Below are positions 41,101 through 56,100 of a stretch of DNA of 64,000 nt, one piece after another. Both the position numbers and the translations under genes were made by a program. Each line of letters opens with the position of its first letter. Position 1 is the stretch's first letter. The DNA comes from an uncultured Christensenella sp. (GTDB lineage Bacteria; Bacillota; Clostridia; Christensenellales; UBA1242), in contig CAJJUK010000002.1 in NCBI GenBank assembly GCA_905195085.1, positions 27,599 through 91,598 of the forward strand, read 5' to 3'. The notes below the pieces were generated by a model. The model searched no databases. It was not told where the DNA came from and saw only the letters and a list, made by a program, of their open reading frames with translations.

Positions 41101-44100
41101 AAATAATAGTAAACTGTGTAAGAAATATCTGTTCTTCCAATCCATGTTGCGTACAATGTCAAGCCTTCATCTCCAATATCCCATACAACATCATTTGCAT
41201 CAACAAATGAATTTTGGACTGTCTCAACCAAGACAAGGGTTGTACTTGGAGTATTGTCTTCATTTCTTTCAACATAAACATACTTGACAGCGTCAGAACC
41301 TTCTCCTCTTTCAAAGATGTATTCTTCTCCAATATCTTCTTCTGGAGTTGCTCCATCAAGATCTAAATATTGTTCCAAAGACAAGGCACGATACATATCA
41401 CTTGTCGACCAACCATCAAAGTAATAACCCGCAAGTGAAGGTGTTGGCCAGAACCCATCTTGTCCGAAGGTTTGTGCATAATAAACCGTCTTTGATGTTT
41501 CTGAAATTGTAATATCTGAACCATCAGAAGGTTTAGTAGTAATCACATCAAAGTTAACCGTATAAGCCTTTGGTGAATAATTTGCATGAACAACCAAATC
41601 ATTTGCATAAGCCCAAATTCCATTGTCTGTGATTATGCTTGCTGCGGTCGCATTGTTTTGCAATACACCACTGTTGTCAAACAACATTGTTCCACCATTT
41701 GCAGTTGTAAAGAAGCCTGTCAAGTTGTAACCTGTCTTGCTGTATTTTGAAACGTCAGTAATAAGTTTTCCACTTGTGTAATCATTTCCATAAACAACAG
41801 ACAATGTGTCAACTGTTGCTCCGTCTTCTTGAACTTGAATTTCAAAAGTTTGTGCTTGCCAAATTGCATACAATGTTGTATTTCCAGCAACTTGGTAAAC
41901 GAATTTGTTGTTTTCTGCAGTGTATGTTGGAGTTGTCGCATTTGGATTTTCATCCCAACCCAAGAATGTGTAACCAGTGATTGAGAATCCGTTCTCTGCA
42001 ACTGTCACTTCTTGTCCATAAACTGCAGGTGTTGAAGCTGTTGAGCCTTCAACATTTCCATACAAGGCAGTCTGATTTGATGCAATTGTGTTTGCATTGT
42101 AAATGATGTTATATGTGTTTGCTTTCCATACTGCATACAATGTCAAATCGCCATCAATTGTATAGTTTATTTTGCTTCCAACTGTGTATTCTGCTGAGGT
42201 TGCAGAATCTGAAGTGGACCAACCAAGGAAGGTGTGTCCTTCTTTTGTCCAACCCATTCCGTTTTCAGCCGTATTGTCAAGGAATGTATATTCACTGTCA
42301 TAAGTTGCACCATCAGCATCTGTCTTGCTTTGTGATTGTCCATTATTTGAATTGTAAATCACATCATATTTGTTTGCAGTCCAGATTGCATACAAAACAA
42401 GGTTTGAGGTTGTTGTGTGAGTGTAATCTGCACCAGCAACATAGTCCTCTCCAGTTCCGTCTGCCTTGGTGTTCCATCTGTCAAATGTATAACCTGTTCT
42501 TGTTGCAGTGCTTGCTTCAAGAATGTTTGTAGGTTCATTGAAGATTACTTTTTGATTGTAAGTTTCAGCTCCGTTGACAAAACCGTTGTTACCATTATAG
42601 ATAACTTGGAATCCAACCGCTTCCGAAACACCATTGATTGTCAAGTTGCTTGCTGGCATAATGAAGGTGTTGTTTGAAACTGTGACAATGTCATCTTCAA
42701 CTTCCCAACGAGCAAAGCTGTAACCAGTCTGAATTGAAGTGTAAGAAAGTTCAACTGAAGCCGTAACTTTGATTGTGTAAACATTTCCTTCTTTCAAACT
42801 TACACCAACACCTGTTGCTTTCACTCCGTTGATGCGTTCGTCAGCTGTCAAAGTAAGTTCATATGTTTCAAGTTTGTAATAAACAAAGAGCTCCAAACTT
42901 CCATCACCAGCAATGTTTCCACTCAAGAGAGTTCCTTCAACATTGCTGTCATGTTGATAATTTGTATAATCCTTCACAGTAGCTGTTGCAGTTGTATCTG
43001 TTGTTCCAGTCAAGTTTTCTGTTTCAAACAAATCAAATCCACCCGCAAGGTTTTCTCTGTAATGGTAAACTGTGTAAGGAGTGTTTGTGTTTGGTTCTGC
43101 ATAAACTTCAACAGTAACTGCTTGATTTGGCATTGTGAACACTGTAGGATTTGTTGAAGTTTCAGTTGCTCCTGTAAGTGTGATTACAGCGTTTGTTGCA
43201 TAACCAGCTTTTGTAACCACTGTAACTGTCAAAACTTCTCCAAAGAAAACTTCAACAGTGTCATTTGATGTGAATGAATTTCCATCTTCCCTTGTTGAGT
43301 AAGAAATGTCAACACTGACAATTCCCGCTCCAATTTCAACAGAAACATCATTTGAATTTCTTGTGTAGAGCAAGTAAACTTCCAAACTTCCATCTGCAAG
43401 AATAATGATGCTGTTGCTTCCAGAGTTTGTCAACATTGTTCCCATTGATGTGAATCCATCAATAGACTTAAAGTCATAAACCGCATTAGTTCCTGTCTTT
43501 CCGGTTTTTGTTTCTGAATCAATAATTGTAAAGTTATTTCTGTTTTCAACAGTAAAGTCTGTCAAATCATTTCTTGCTGCATCAACTGTCTGTCCATAGT
43601 AAATAACTTTGTATGTCACATCACTTGATGTCCAAACTGCGTACAATGTGATGCTTCCACCATCTGTTTCAACAAGTCCAGTTGGTTTATCTGTCGCCAA
43701 GAAGTCAGGGCTTGCTGCTTCTGCGTCATAAGCCCAACCAGCGAATGTGTAACCTGTTCTTGTGTAGATTTCACCCAAATCTGCTGCTGCAGTGTATTTC
43801 AATGTTTGAGTTTTGCTCTTTCCAGCAATAAGTTCTGCAGAACCTTGATAGTTTGCATCATTTGCATCAAGTGTCAATGTGTAAGAATTTTCTGACCATA
43901 CCGCAAACAATTCCATGTTGCCGGCTTTCGAATATGTGAATTTTGCCCCGTCAACGTAGTCTGCACTTGTTGCATCTGAGTTTTCACTCCAGCCAAGGAA
44001 GGTGTAACCTGTTCTTACAAATGCGTTTGCCGTCAATGTGACTTCTGTGTTGAATGTCACATCAATTGGATCCATCGTTCCACTTGTTGAATTATTTCCA

Positions 44101-47100
44101 TTAAAGGTGATTTGATATTGATTTGCACCCCAAATTGCGTACAAGTTGAACACACCACTTTCTGCAAGTCTTGAAACTGATTGTCCATCGGTATAAGCTG
44201 CATCAGTTGACTGTGGAGAAAGTCCCCAACCACCAAATGCATAACCATCTCTTGACCAACCAAGAGTTTCAATTGTGGTCAAATTGATTGGTGTGTCATA
44301 CTTAGCATTCAAATCAACTGTTTGAGTTGAACCAGTTCCACCATTCAAATTAAATCTGATAATGTAATCATTTTCATTTGATGTAACTTGAATTCCAACA
44401 TTTCCAGCAGGCATAGTGAATGCATTGTCAGAAACTGTGACTTGTGTTTCTCCAACACTTTCATATCCTTTAAAGTTGAATCCACCATAAAGTTTGTATG
44501 TGATTGTCACAGATGTTCCATAGACAACAGTATAAACTCCATCTGTTCCACCAGAAACACCTGTTCCTGTTGCAGTGACACTTTCAAAACCTTTATCCTT
44601 TGTCAAAGTCAAGGTGTAAGAAAGGATATCCCACTCTGCTGTCAAAGTGTCATTTCCTGCACCAAATGTATAGATTTTTGATTCTTCGTCAAATGAACCA
44701 ACTCCATTGAACGTCCAACCGCCAAAGTCGAAACCTTCGCGCGAAACATCCAGAACTTGGTAAGTTGTTTGATAGTATTGTCTGATTGTTGTGCTTGTTC
44801 CAGCATAAGTTCCGCCGTTTGTATTGATTGTCAATGTGTATTGGTTTCTGCTGAAATAAATTGCAATGTTTGTTGTTCCATCTGCAGAAATAGTCATAAC
44901 TGTATCATTATCAATTGATGATCTTGTTGCGTCATAACTAAATCCTGTATATTCATACTTCTTTCCATTGATTGTGATTGAAGTATTTGATGTTGCAAAA
45001 GTAATTCTCGAATCACTTGTCCCTGTTCTTGGATCTGTCAAAGTTGCTGTTGCTTCATAAGCACCTGTTGTGTTTGCTTGATAGATTGTCACCGTGTATG
45101 GAGTGTTTGCATCAGCGCCCCAAACAGCATGCAAGTTGATTGTTGCACCATCAGTTTCAGTCAAGTTGATAACTTGTGCTTCATCTGCATAAACAACTTC
45201 TCCACCAGCACTTTCTGCCCAACCAAGGAATGAGTAACCAGTTTTTACAAATGCATTCTTTGTCAAATTCTTTGCAACGCCATAAGTCATTGACAAATCA
45301 GTCATAGTTCCACTTGTTGAACCATTTCCGTTGAACACGATTGTGTATGTGTGAGCTCTCCAAGAAGCATAAAGAGTTGTCTCTTCTGCTCTTGCCCACT
45401 TGCCACCAGAAGTATATCCTGCAACATCGGAAACCAAACTTCCATCTGTGTTAATAACAAGTGTTCCACCATTCATTTCAGTTGTCCAACCAAGGAAGGT
45501 GTGTCCAACTTTTTGTGGATTTGTGATTGTGAAACTTGTTGTTTCTTCATATTTTGCAACAACACTCAATGTTCCTTCAGTTGTTGCACCATTTTGATTG
45601 AGATTGATTGTGATATCGTTTGCTGTCCACTTTGCAGTCAACGTGATGTTTCCGTAGGTGTTTGCGGGTATTGTCAAAGTGTTCTTTGTTTCAGAATCAA
45701 CTGTTGTTTGTTCAATTGTTGGGAGTGTGTCAGAGTGAGTTCCGTCTGTCCATGATACAACATCCCATCCAGCAAATGTATATCCCGTTCTTGTTGGATT
45801 AGAAAGAGTGAAAGTCTGTTCTCCAGCAAAAGTTGTCTCATAACTTGTTGGATTCCCAGAACCATTTACACCACCATTTCCAAGTTCGTATGAAATTTGA
45901 TATTCAACTGACTCAAGGAAAATGTAAAGACGATCACTATTTTCAGTTTTTACAAAAGGATTATATGGATATTCAGTCGAATCTGGTGTCAATGCATCGA
46001 GGTTTGTACTATATCCTTTATATTCATATCCATTTGCCACAACCAAATTAGAATATGTAACTGTCGCTCCATAATCTACCAATCTATAGATATCTCCACC
46101 TGTTGCTGTAAATATTTCAGTTCCATCTTCATCTGTAATTGTTACAGTTATAGAAAATGCACTAAAATTTGAACTATACCCGTTCAAGGCTCCATAAGTT
46201 GTCAATTTTAAGTTTGTATCAATATAGTATTGATTTCTTGTGTAGTAATAGTTCACAACTGTGCTTCCATCTGCTTTGACAACAACAGTTTGTGTTGTTG
46301 GTGATGTGAAGCCTGTGTATGTCTTAACATATGGAGTAACTTCACTGTCCGTTGTTCCAACCAAATTGTCTGTGTCTTTTAAATCCCAGTGAATTGAATT
46401 TGTTGTGCTTGGATTTGAAATTCCAATTTTTTCTTGATAGTGATTTACGATGTATGGTGTATCTGGATTTGCTGTCCATTGTGCAGTCAATTGCAAGTTG
46501 TCGGTGTAAATCCAGTTTCCATTTTCATCAGTATAACCAGAAACTCCAACTTTCAAAGCACCAGTTTCTGTGATGACTTGTGTTGCACCAGCACCCCAAC
46601 CAGCAAATTGATAGCCTTGTCTTTCTGCTCTTGGAGCAACCTCATTTGAAAGCACACCATTTGTGTTTGTCATGTAAATCTTGTTGCTGTCATATTGAAC
46701 ATAAACAGTTTGAGCAACACCATCAAGCATATTCCCACCATTTGTATCCAATGTGATTGTGTAGATATTTGCTGTCCAATGTGCAAACAATGTGTGATTG
46801 TCTGGGTTTGTCACTGTTGTCGAACTTGTCACTTGTGTTCCAGCAGTTGCATCTGTCCACCAACCAGCAAATGTATATCCTGTTCTTGTTGGTGTTGGGA
46901 TTGTCCCATATGTGTTTGCAAATGTCACTATCATAGTTGCAAGTGAAACATTTCCACCATTTGCATCAAGAGTGACCGTGAGTTGTTTTGCCACACCACT
47001 TGCAGTAATCACAATGTTTCCATTGATAAAGTCTTTCTTGATTGTCACTGCACCAGTTGTTGAACTGTATGTGTAACCATCATCAACAACCAATGTTGTG

Positions 47101-50100
47101 GTTCCAACAACGACTGTGATTGTTGTTGGCAAATTGTATCCAGCATCTGGTGTGATTGTGAAGTTAACATCATTTGCATAAGTGATTACTGTCTTTGGAG
47201 CATCGGCATTTTCGCTCAAGTTTGTCAAATTGTATGTGATTGTGTTTGTATCTGCGCTCCAAATTGCATACAAAGTAACTGTTGAGCCGTCAGCTGTTGT
47301 GAGAGCGTCTTCGATCAGTTGTCCATCTGTAAATTCAACAGTTGAAGCACCTGAAGTTCTGTTCCAACCTAAGAATGAATAACCAGTCTTTGTGAATGTG
47401 TTTGTTGTAAGTGCCTTGTCTGTGAAGTAGTCCATTTCCAAGTTATCCATTGTTCCAACGCCAGTGTTGTTGTTGAAAGCAATTGTATATCTAAGAACTC
47501 TGCTTGTCACGACGATATAATATGCAACCTCTCCGTTTGCACTTGCAGTATAATTGAATGTAAAGTTGTATGTTGCACTGAATTTGTCACCGGCAATTGT
47601 TCCAACTCCGCTTGTTGGAGCACTTGTTGTTCCGCCGGTCATCTTGTCGATAACATATCCAGTTTTTGTTGTCACAGTGATTGAAACTTCACTGCCATAA
47701 ACAATGTTTGCTGTTCCACTTTGTGTGTAATCTGTTCCGTTGATTGTAATTTTTTCAATTTGATCACTGTCAATTGTGAAATTCAATCCATAACTGTTTG
47801 TTGACCATTTTGCATAGAGAACGACATTTGCTGAAGCATTTTGCCATTTTCCGTCTGCTGTTGTGTATCCTTCAATTCCAGCAATCAATTTTCCGTCAAC
47901 ACCAACCACAACAACTCCAGCATTTTGTGCAGTTGTCCAACCTTCAAAAGTTGCACCTGTCTTTTGTGGATTTGTGATTGTAAAGCCTGTTGTTGTTTCA
48001 TAAATTGCTTGAACTGAAGATGTTCCTGGAACTGTTGCTCCATTTGAATCAAGAGAGATTGTGTATGTGTTTGCTGACCAATCTGCGTAGAAGGTCTTGT
48101 TTCCAAGGCTTCCTACAGGAATTGATGTGACAACATCGTCATCTAATGTTTCAGACTCATACCAACCAGCAAATGTATATCCAGTTTTTGTCAAGTTTGC
48201 AGCAACTGGAAGTGTCACACTTTGAGTTGTCTTATATGATGTTGTTGGATTGAATCCTGTTGTCCATGCACCACCATTAAGAACATAGTCAATTGTGTAA
48301 TCTACTGCTGTGAATTTGGCATACAAATTGAAATGTCCTGTTGAACCAAACGCATATTCATATTGAGCATTTGTAGAGATTGCATCGCCTGAGCAAGAAG
48401 AATTTGTGAACCAACCATCAAAGCGATATCCTTCTTTTGCATCAGCGAAGATTTGTGTTGTTTGTGTTGGTCCAGTGTAACCCCAACTGTAAGATGTTGT
48501 AGCCTCACTTGTGTCGCCTTCATAAACTCTCACAGTTCCACCAGAAGCATCGCCAGATTTTCCTTCTGTGACGGCAGTTGCAGTTCCTGTAACCAAATAG
48601 CACGCACGAATTTCAATTGTGATTCCAGCATCAGTGTCTGCTTCAGAAATTGCATACACTCCGTCTGAAAGTGTTGTTGAACCCCATTCAGTTCCTAAAA
48701 CCCATTTGCTGAATGAGTAGAGTGCATTTGCGCCATTCATCTTTGGAGAGTATGAAAGAGTAATGACATCTCCTGTTTTGTATGTCGCAGTGTATTCTCC
48801 AGTATCAGATCCCATGACAGAACCTTCATAGGCTCCACCAGAGAAGTTTGCAATGTGCACTTGAACAGTTTTTGCTGTCCAATATGCATACAATGTGTGA
48901 TTTTCTTCTCTTGTCACACTTGTTGTTTCTTCGATCTTTGTCTTTCCAGAAACGCTTGCATTGTCAGCAAGTTTTTCTGTGTACCAACCAGCAAAGTTAT
49001 AACCAGCCTTTGTTGGAGTTGGAAGTGTTCCATAAGTTTCTGCAAATGTAACCGTCTTGCTTGCAGTTCCAACAGTTCCACCATTTGCGTCAAATGTCAC
49101 AGTTGGTGTCTTTGGAGTTGCACTTGCAGTGATTACAATGTTTCCAACAACCTTATCTGCAAAGATATTGATTGTTGCGTTTTGTTTGTCTGTGTCAACC
49201 ACATATGTGTAATCAGTGTTAACGTTTGCTGCCTGACCATTGATTGTCACTGAAATTGAGTTTGGCAAATCATATCCATAAACTCTGTGAAGATATGCAC
49301 TGTAAGCTACACCACTTGTTGCAGAATCAGAGCCTGTGTATGTGATATTCTCCAAATCGAATGTCACAGTGTTAACACCTGCAACGCCAGTAATGATGAT
49401 TTCAACATTTTCATTGATATATCCGCTGTTGATTGTAAGTGTTGCAGATTTGTTTTCATTTGTTCTTGTGTAAGTATAACCAGAATCAATAACTGAATTT
49501 CCAACCTTAACAATGATTGTTGAAGGCAAAGAATATCCAGTGTTTGCTGTGAATGTTGCAGTCACATTTGCACTGTGAGATGCAACTGATTTTGTTGAAT
49601 TTTCTCCAACTGTCACATTTTGAGTTGTGTATGTCACAGTTTGAGTGTTTGCTGTCCATTTTGCATACAAAGTATGATTGCTTGAGTTTACAACTTGTGT
49701 TGAACTTGTAACTTCGTTTATGCAACCAGCTTCTTTGAACCAACCACCAAATGTGTATCCAATTCTTGTTGCTGTTGCAAGTTCTCCATAAGTTCCATTG
49801 AATGCAACAACTTTTGAACTTGGAGAAATTGAAACATTATCTCTTGCGTAAGATGTTGTGATGTTTGAGTCAAATGTAACAACGATGTTGTCTTTTGCTG
49901 TCCATTGTGCAAACAATTCGCTGTCGCTTGTTGCAATCCAGTTTCCGCTTGCATCAGTCCAACCTGAAACATTTGCAATCAAAGCACCAGCATTTGAGAT
50001 CACTTGAACTCCACCACTTGCAACAGTCCACCAACCATTGAAGTTGTATCCGTCTCTGCTTGCAACTGGAGAGATTTTTGAACCAGAAATTTCATTAGGG

Positions 50101-53100
50101 AATGTTGATGCAGTTCTGCCTGTGTAGAAACTTGTGTCAGCGTATGCAATGTAAACCAAACCATTAGAAGGAGTGATTGTAACATCTGAAGTTCCTGTTC
50201 CTTGGTTTGCATTCAATTTAACTTCATAAACGTTTGCTTGCCACAATGCATTCAAAGTTACATCGCCATACATTCCACCAAGATTCTTTTGTGCTGGATA
50301 TTCTGTGTTTAATACCCAGTTTCCTTCAACATCTGTAGCTTTCCAATTCATAAATGAATAACCACTTCTTGTGATGTTTGGAAGGGAATCACCACTTTCG
50401 ATTGTATAAGTTGTCACAGCAGAAGGATCCAGTGTTCCGCCATCATTAACATAAGTGATGGTGTAATCAATGATGTCCCAATGAGCATAAAGAACTTGAC
50501 CATCAAGATTTGATGTTGTCCAGTTGTTTTCAAGCACACCATTGCTGTTGATAACCATTGTTCCATCTGTTTCGTCTGTAAACCAACCAAGGAAGTCATA
50601 ACCATTTCTTTGTGCCTTTGGAGCAATCACATCTCCTTCAGGAGCATAAGGATATGCATCTCCCGTTCTTGCAGCATAGATGTTTTTGCTGTCATATGTG
50701 ATGTAAATTGTTCCGTCTGTTTCAACAAAACTTGGTTGTGATTTTGTTGAAGAATCATAATTAAGATTCAATGTAACTTCAACAGTGTTTGCATTCCAAT
50801 TTGCTGTTAAAACACTGTTTCCAGCACCAAATGTGAATGTTGTTCCACTGAGATTTCCAAAACCACCTGTAAGTGTCCAGCCAGAGAAAGTATATCCTGC
50901 TCTATCTGGATTGTTTACAGTATAGGTTTCTTCAAAATATCTTGTAATTTGTGTATCTTCACTTGAAGAATCATACTGACCACCATTAGGTTTGATTGTC
51001 AATGTGTATTGATTTCTTGAATAGTAAAGTTTGAATACAGTTGTTCCAACAACTTGACCATCACGATATTCAGCAGTCAAAACTTTCGTCATATCTTCAG
51101 CAGTTGTTTTATTGTTATCGAATGAGAACCCTGCCTTTGTGTAAACTGTTGAGCTGATTGTAATTTCAGTGTTGATAAGTCCAGAAAGTCCATTGGTAAT
51201 CACTTCTGAAGGAGCGCTATCTTCTGGATAATTTCCATTTGTATCCATCAAATATACATTGATTTTGTAAGTAACCTGTCCTGGTGTTGCCACTACTGAA
51301 AGTGAAACATTTGAAGCAGGCATACCAAATGAATTTGATGAGAATGCCAAACCTTCTGGAGAAATCACTGCAAAGCTTGGATTTGTGTAACCTGCCAAAA
51401 GTCCAGCAGAAACTGTGACTGTTTCACCAAAGAAAATTCCACTGAATGTCACATTCTTTCCAGAAGTGCTTCCGGATAATGTTCTTGTTCCGTTTGTTTG
51501 TGTGTCTTTTGCTGTTGCAGAAACAGATGCAATTCCTGTCTGCATTTCAACAGTCATTGAATATGCATCTCTTGTGTAGAGCAAATAAACCCTAAGTGAA
51601 CCATCTGCTTGAACAACAAGACTGTTTCCTGCGACATTTGTCACAACGGTTGAAGATTTGGTAAATCCAGTCAAAGTTTTGTAATAAGAATTGATTGTAT
51701 CTTCAGAAATTGTTGAACCACTTATACCCTGTTTTGTTTCTGCACTGCCTGTCAATGTGTAGTTTGACATATCAGAAACGCTGAATTCTGTTCTGCCATT
51801 CTTTGCTGCATCAATTGTCTGTGTATAGTGGTAAACAGTGTAATCAACAGAACCAGCAGTCCAGATTGCATACAATGTTATACTTCCACCATCGTTTGCA
51901 ACAAGACCTGTGTTGTTGCTTGATGTGATTGTTGTTCCAGTTCCATCTGCCTTTGTGTTCCAAGAAGCAAAAGCATAGCCCGCTCTGTCATATCTTGAAG
52001 AAATGTCAACTGCTTGATTGTAATAATATTCCGCAACCTTTGACATTCCGTCTTTTAAAACGGCTGTTCCTTGATAGTTGCTATCATTTGGATCGTATGT
52101 CACAGTATAAGAATTTGCTTGTCTGATTGCATAAAGATTGAGATTTCCATTGATTGTGTAGGTCATATCGCCAGGATTATATATTGTTCCACCTGTTGAA
52201 CTTGTTGCCCAATATTGGAAAGTCCAACCAGTCACATCGAAATTAAACAAACCGTTATTAATGCCAAGAACAGTGTATGTTTGGTCAAACGTAGCCTTCA
52301 AAGTGTCTGCTTGATTTGTTGTCGTGTCGTCAAAGTTCTTAAAGTATGTAACAGTAAACTGTCTTGCTGTCCAATGAGCATACAAGGTGATTTTGTATGT
52401 TCCGTCCTCATAAACAACGCCAGTTCCAACAACGGACTCATTTGTAATTTGTGTTCCGCTTGTTGCATCTGTAAACCAACCACTGAAGCTGTACCCATCT
52501 CTAGATGCATTAACAAGTCCAATCTTGCTTGTTGAAGAATTTGCCTTGTCATAAATTGCCTCAGAATAGTTTGTCCCATATTTCACATAAAGTGTTGTGT
52601 GAGAAACTGTAGGAGTTGTACTTCCAGTTCCTTTGTTTACATTCAAAGTAACTTCAACATAATCTGCTTCCCAAATTGCATATATGTCAATATTGCCAGA
52701 ATTTGCGAGATTCAAAACAGAGTTGTTTGTTGAGCTGAAAGTTCCGTTATTTCCAGAGATTGCTCCATTTGTCAAACCTGTAATTTGAGAACCATCACTG
52801 TTGAACCAACCTTTGAATGTGTAACCCGTTCTCTTAACTCCAGCAGTGAATGTTCCTGTTTGATCAAATGTTGCAGTGAGTTGAGAATTTGCAACAGAAA
52901 CTGTAACATTGTTTCCTGCTGTCAAACTTGTGATAGTTCCACCATTTCCATTCAAGGTGATGGTGTATTTGTTTGCTGTCCATTGTGCATAAAGGGTTGT
53001 TGCAGTCGCTGTTGTCCAGTTGGAAATCAAAGTTCCGTCTGCATTGATAACTTTTGTTCCATCTTTTGCTGCAGTAAACCAACCGTTGAAAGAATATCCA

Positions 53101-56100
53101 TTTCTGCTTGCAACTGGAGCAATGGTATCTGAAGAACTCTGTCCTGCATAAATATCTTTGCTGTCATATTTGATGTAAATTTTGTTGTCTGTCAAACTTG
53201 GTGTTATGGTTGCAGATGTTGATCCATTGCCACTGTTAACATCATTGACATTCAAAGTTACTTCAATCTTATTTGCGGTCCAAGTCGCAACATAAGTTCT
53301 ATTTCCCAAACTTTGTGTTGGAATGGTTGAAGCCTTTTCACTAGCTGTGATAACACAATTTCTTTCATCGCTGCTTGCACCAGCATAGAACAATATGTAA
53401 ACCACGCAATTTTCTGTTGCAGTATAAGTTGAAGAACTGCTCAAATTTCCCAAATAATTTCCTGAGAAGTCAAAGATTCTCCATCTCACATTTGCATTTC
53501 CACCAGTGATTGTGTATGTCACACCAGCCTTCAAACTTATTGCTTCAGAATAGATTGAATTTGGATATGATGAATCAGGTCCAAATACACCTGTGTTCAA
53601 ACCGATAAATCCATTATACCAATTCTTGATTGTGAATGTTTCTGTCCAACCTGCAAATGAATATCCAGATCTTGAAACATTTGAAGCCGTAGGTAAAGTT
53701 ATTGCACTTGATGTGTAAGTGTAACTTGTTGGTGCGGTATAACTTGAAGCCCAAGCACCATTATTAAGATTATAAGAAATTGTAAATTGTTTTGGTGTCC
53801 AAGCTGCGGTCAAAACCACATTTCCGTATTTGCCATTTGACACCGAGGAACCTTGTTCAATTGCTGTAGTTCCCCAATTTCCAGTGCCATTTGGAGTCCA
53901 GCTTGTAAGATCATAACCGATTCTTATTACATGATCAACACCTTTCAATTCAATATTGTCATGAATTGTGTATTGTTGAGTCGATGTCGAACCATTAATC
54001 CATGTTCCAGTTTGTCCCGTAGGGAATGTATATGTGATTGTGTAAGTTGAATAATTGTAGTCAAGTTCAATAACCAAAGAACCATCACCACGAACAGTAA
54101 ATTGTTGAACATTGCTTCCCGAAGGTGTTGAACTTCCACCAATGTAATATCTGTTTGTTGCATATTGATATCCATTGATTGTTCCAACCATTTCTCTGAT
54201 TTCATCAAGAGTCAAAACTGTGTCAGTTGGAGCTTTAGCCTGAACTGCAGTGGTTGCATTCGTGTATGAACCATCTTTATTTTGAGTTCTGTATTGAACT
54301 TTGTAATCAACTTCGACAGCATTTGAATGTGAAGCCACATAGTAAACACTTGAAGGTGACAAATATCCATTATCAGTTGGTCCAAACAAACTGTAGTCAA
54401 AAGTGAACGTATAAGTTGCTGTTCCATTTTCAGAGTCAATGCTACCAACTTGAGCAGTTGGATTTTGGCTTGTTCCAGCTGTCCAATTTTGGATTGTATA
54501 ACCAGTTTTTGGAGCGGCAGTTACTGTCACACTTGTTCCATAGGCAATTTGAATTGTTCCATTTGCTTGGATTTGTCCACTTTGTCCCGAAATGGAAATA
54601 CTGTCAACACCAGTTCCAACAGTGTAGTTCAAAGTGTATGTATTAACAGTCCATTGAGCATATAATGTCACTCTAGTGTTTGCATTTTTCCAAATACCAC
54701 CAGTTTCCAACCAACCACTGATATCTCTATCTTTAACAACAGAACCATCTGCATTAAAGATTTTTTCTCCTTTTCCATTTTCTGCAGCGGTATAGAAACC
54801 ATTAAATGTGTAACCAGTTCTCCAAGCAACTGCATTTGTGATTTCGCTTGGTTGAGTATCAAGTTTTTTGATATTTTCAGGAACATTGTCATACTGTGCA
54901 GTATGTGATGTCGGACCATAACCCCCACCATTCATATCAAAATTAATCGTGATTTGAGATGTGTTTGCAGTCCAAACGGATTCCAAGGTCACATGACCAT
55001 ATTCAGAATGTCCTTCAGCCAGAGAATATCCTCCAGCAATGTAACCATCGACATTGGCAGCGTTGGTCCAAAGTGTAGATGCTCCGGTTGAATTTGTTGC
55101 TCTCCATCTAAGAGAATATCCTGTCTTATTGATTTGACTTCCAACATTATATAATGTAACAGCATTGCCGATTTGATATGTTTGAGTGTTTGAAACTCCA
55201 TTAAAGGTTGCTCCATCAGTCAAAACATATGTGATTATAAATGTTGCTTTCTCCCATTGTGCATAAATTGTTGTTGTCGTTGAAATTGCCCAATTGTTAA
55301 TCAACGCACCTGCTGCAGAAATGTATTGAGTTCCACCAGATGTTGCTGAGAACCAACCAAGGAAATTATAACCATTTCTTCTTGCTCTAGGAATTGCTGT
55401 CGCACTTCCTGTTGCACTTGTATAAATGTTTTTGGAACCATATTCAATCCAAACTGTATTGTTTGTAATTGTGTTAGAGTCAGAATAAATTTCTCCGTTT
55501 TCAGCTGAAAGAACAACTTCCACCCTGTTTGCTGTCCAAATTGCATACAAAGTTGTATTTCCGGCTGTTGTATAGGTGTATTCAGTTGAAGCTTTTTGAT
55601 ATGCACCAGCAAGTGAAGTTTGGCTTGTGCTCCAACCTGCAAATGTATAACCAGTTCTGCTGAATGTGTTGTTTGGAGCAGTTGTAAACACCGCATCATA
55701 GGTTACATTTTGAGTTGTTGTAGTTGCCGTTCCATAGTTTGAATTATAAGTAATAACATATGGATTTGCTGTCCAAATTGCATACAAAGTTGTGCTTCCT
55801 GCTGTTGTGTAAGTATATTCAGTTGAAGCTTTTTGATATCCACCAGCAAGTGAAGTTTTGCTTGTACTCCAGCCTGCAAAGGTATAGCCAGTTCTTGTGA
55901 AGGTGTTGCTTGCTTTTGTTGTGAACCTAGCATTGAAGTTTATATTAACAGTTTGGTCAGCACCCGTTCCACCATTTGCATTGTAGGTGATTGTATATGA
56001 GTTTGTCTTCCAAACAGCATACAATGTTGCATCGGTTGCCTTGTCCCAATTCTTTGCAACAGTAAAGCTTCCGTTTTCATATTTAATATAGTCTGCCAAA

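Noticed and set aside
40617..41210. A 197-codon + strand frame inside the giant gene
   Set aside because: No ribosome site or recognisable domain, high Cys and Ile content, fully antisense to the repeat-coding frame.
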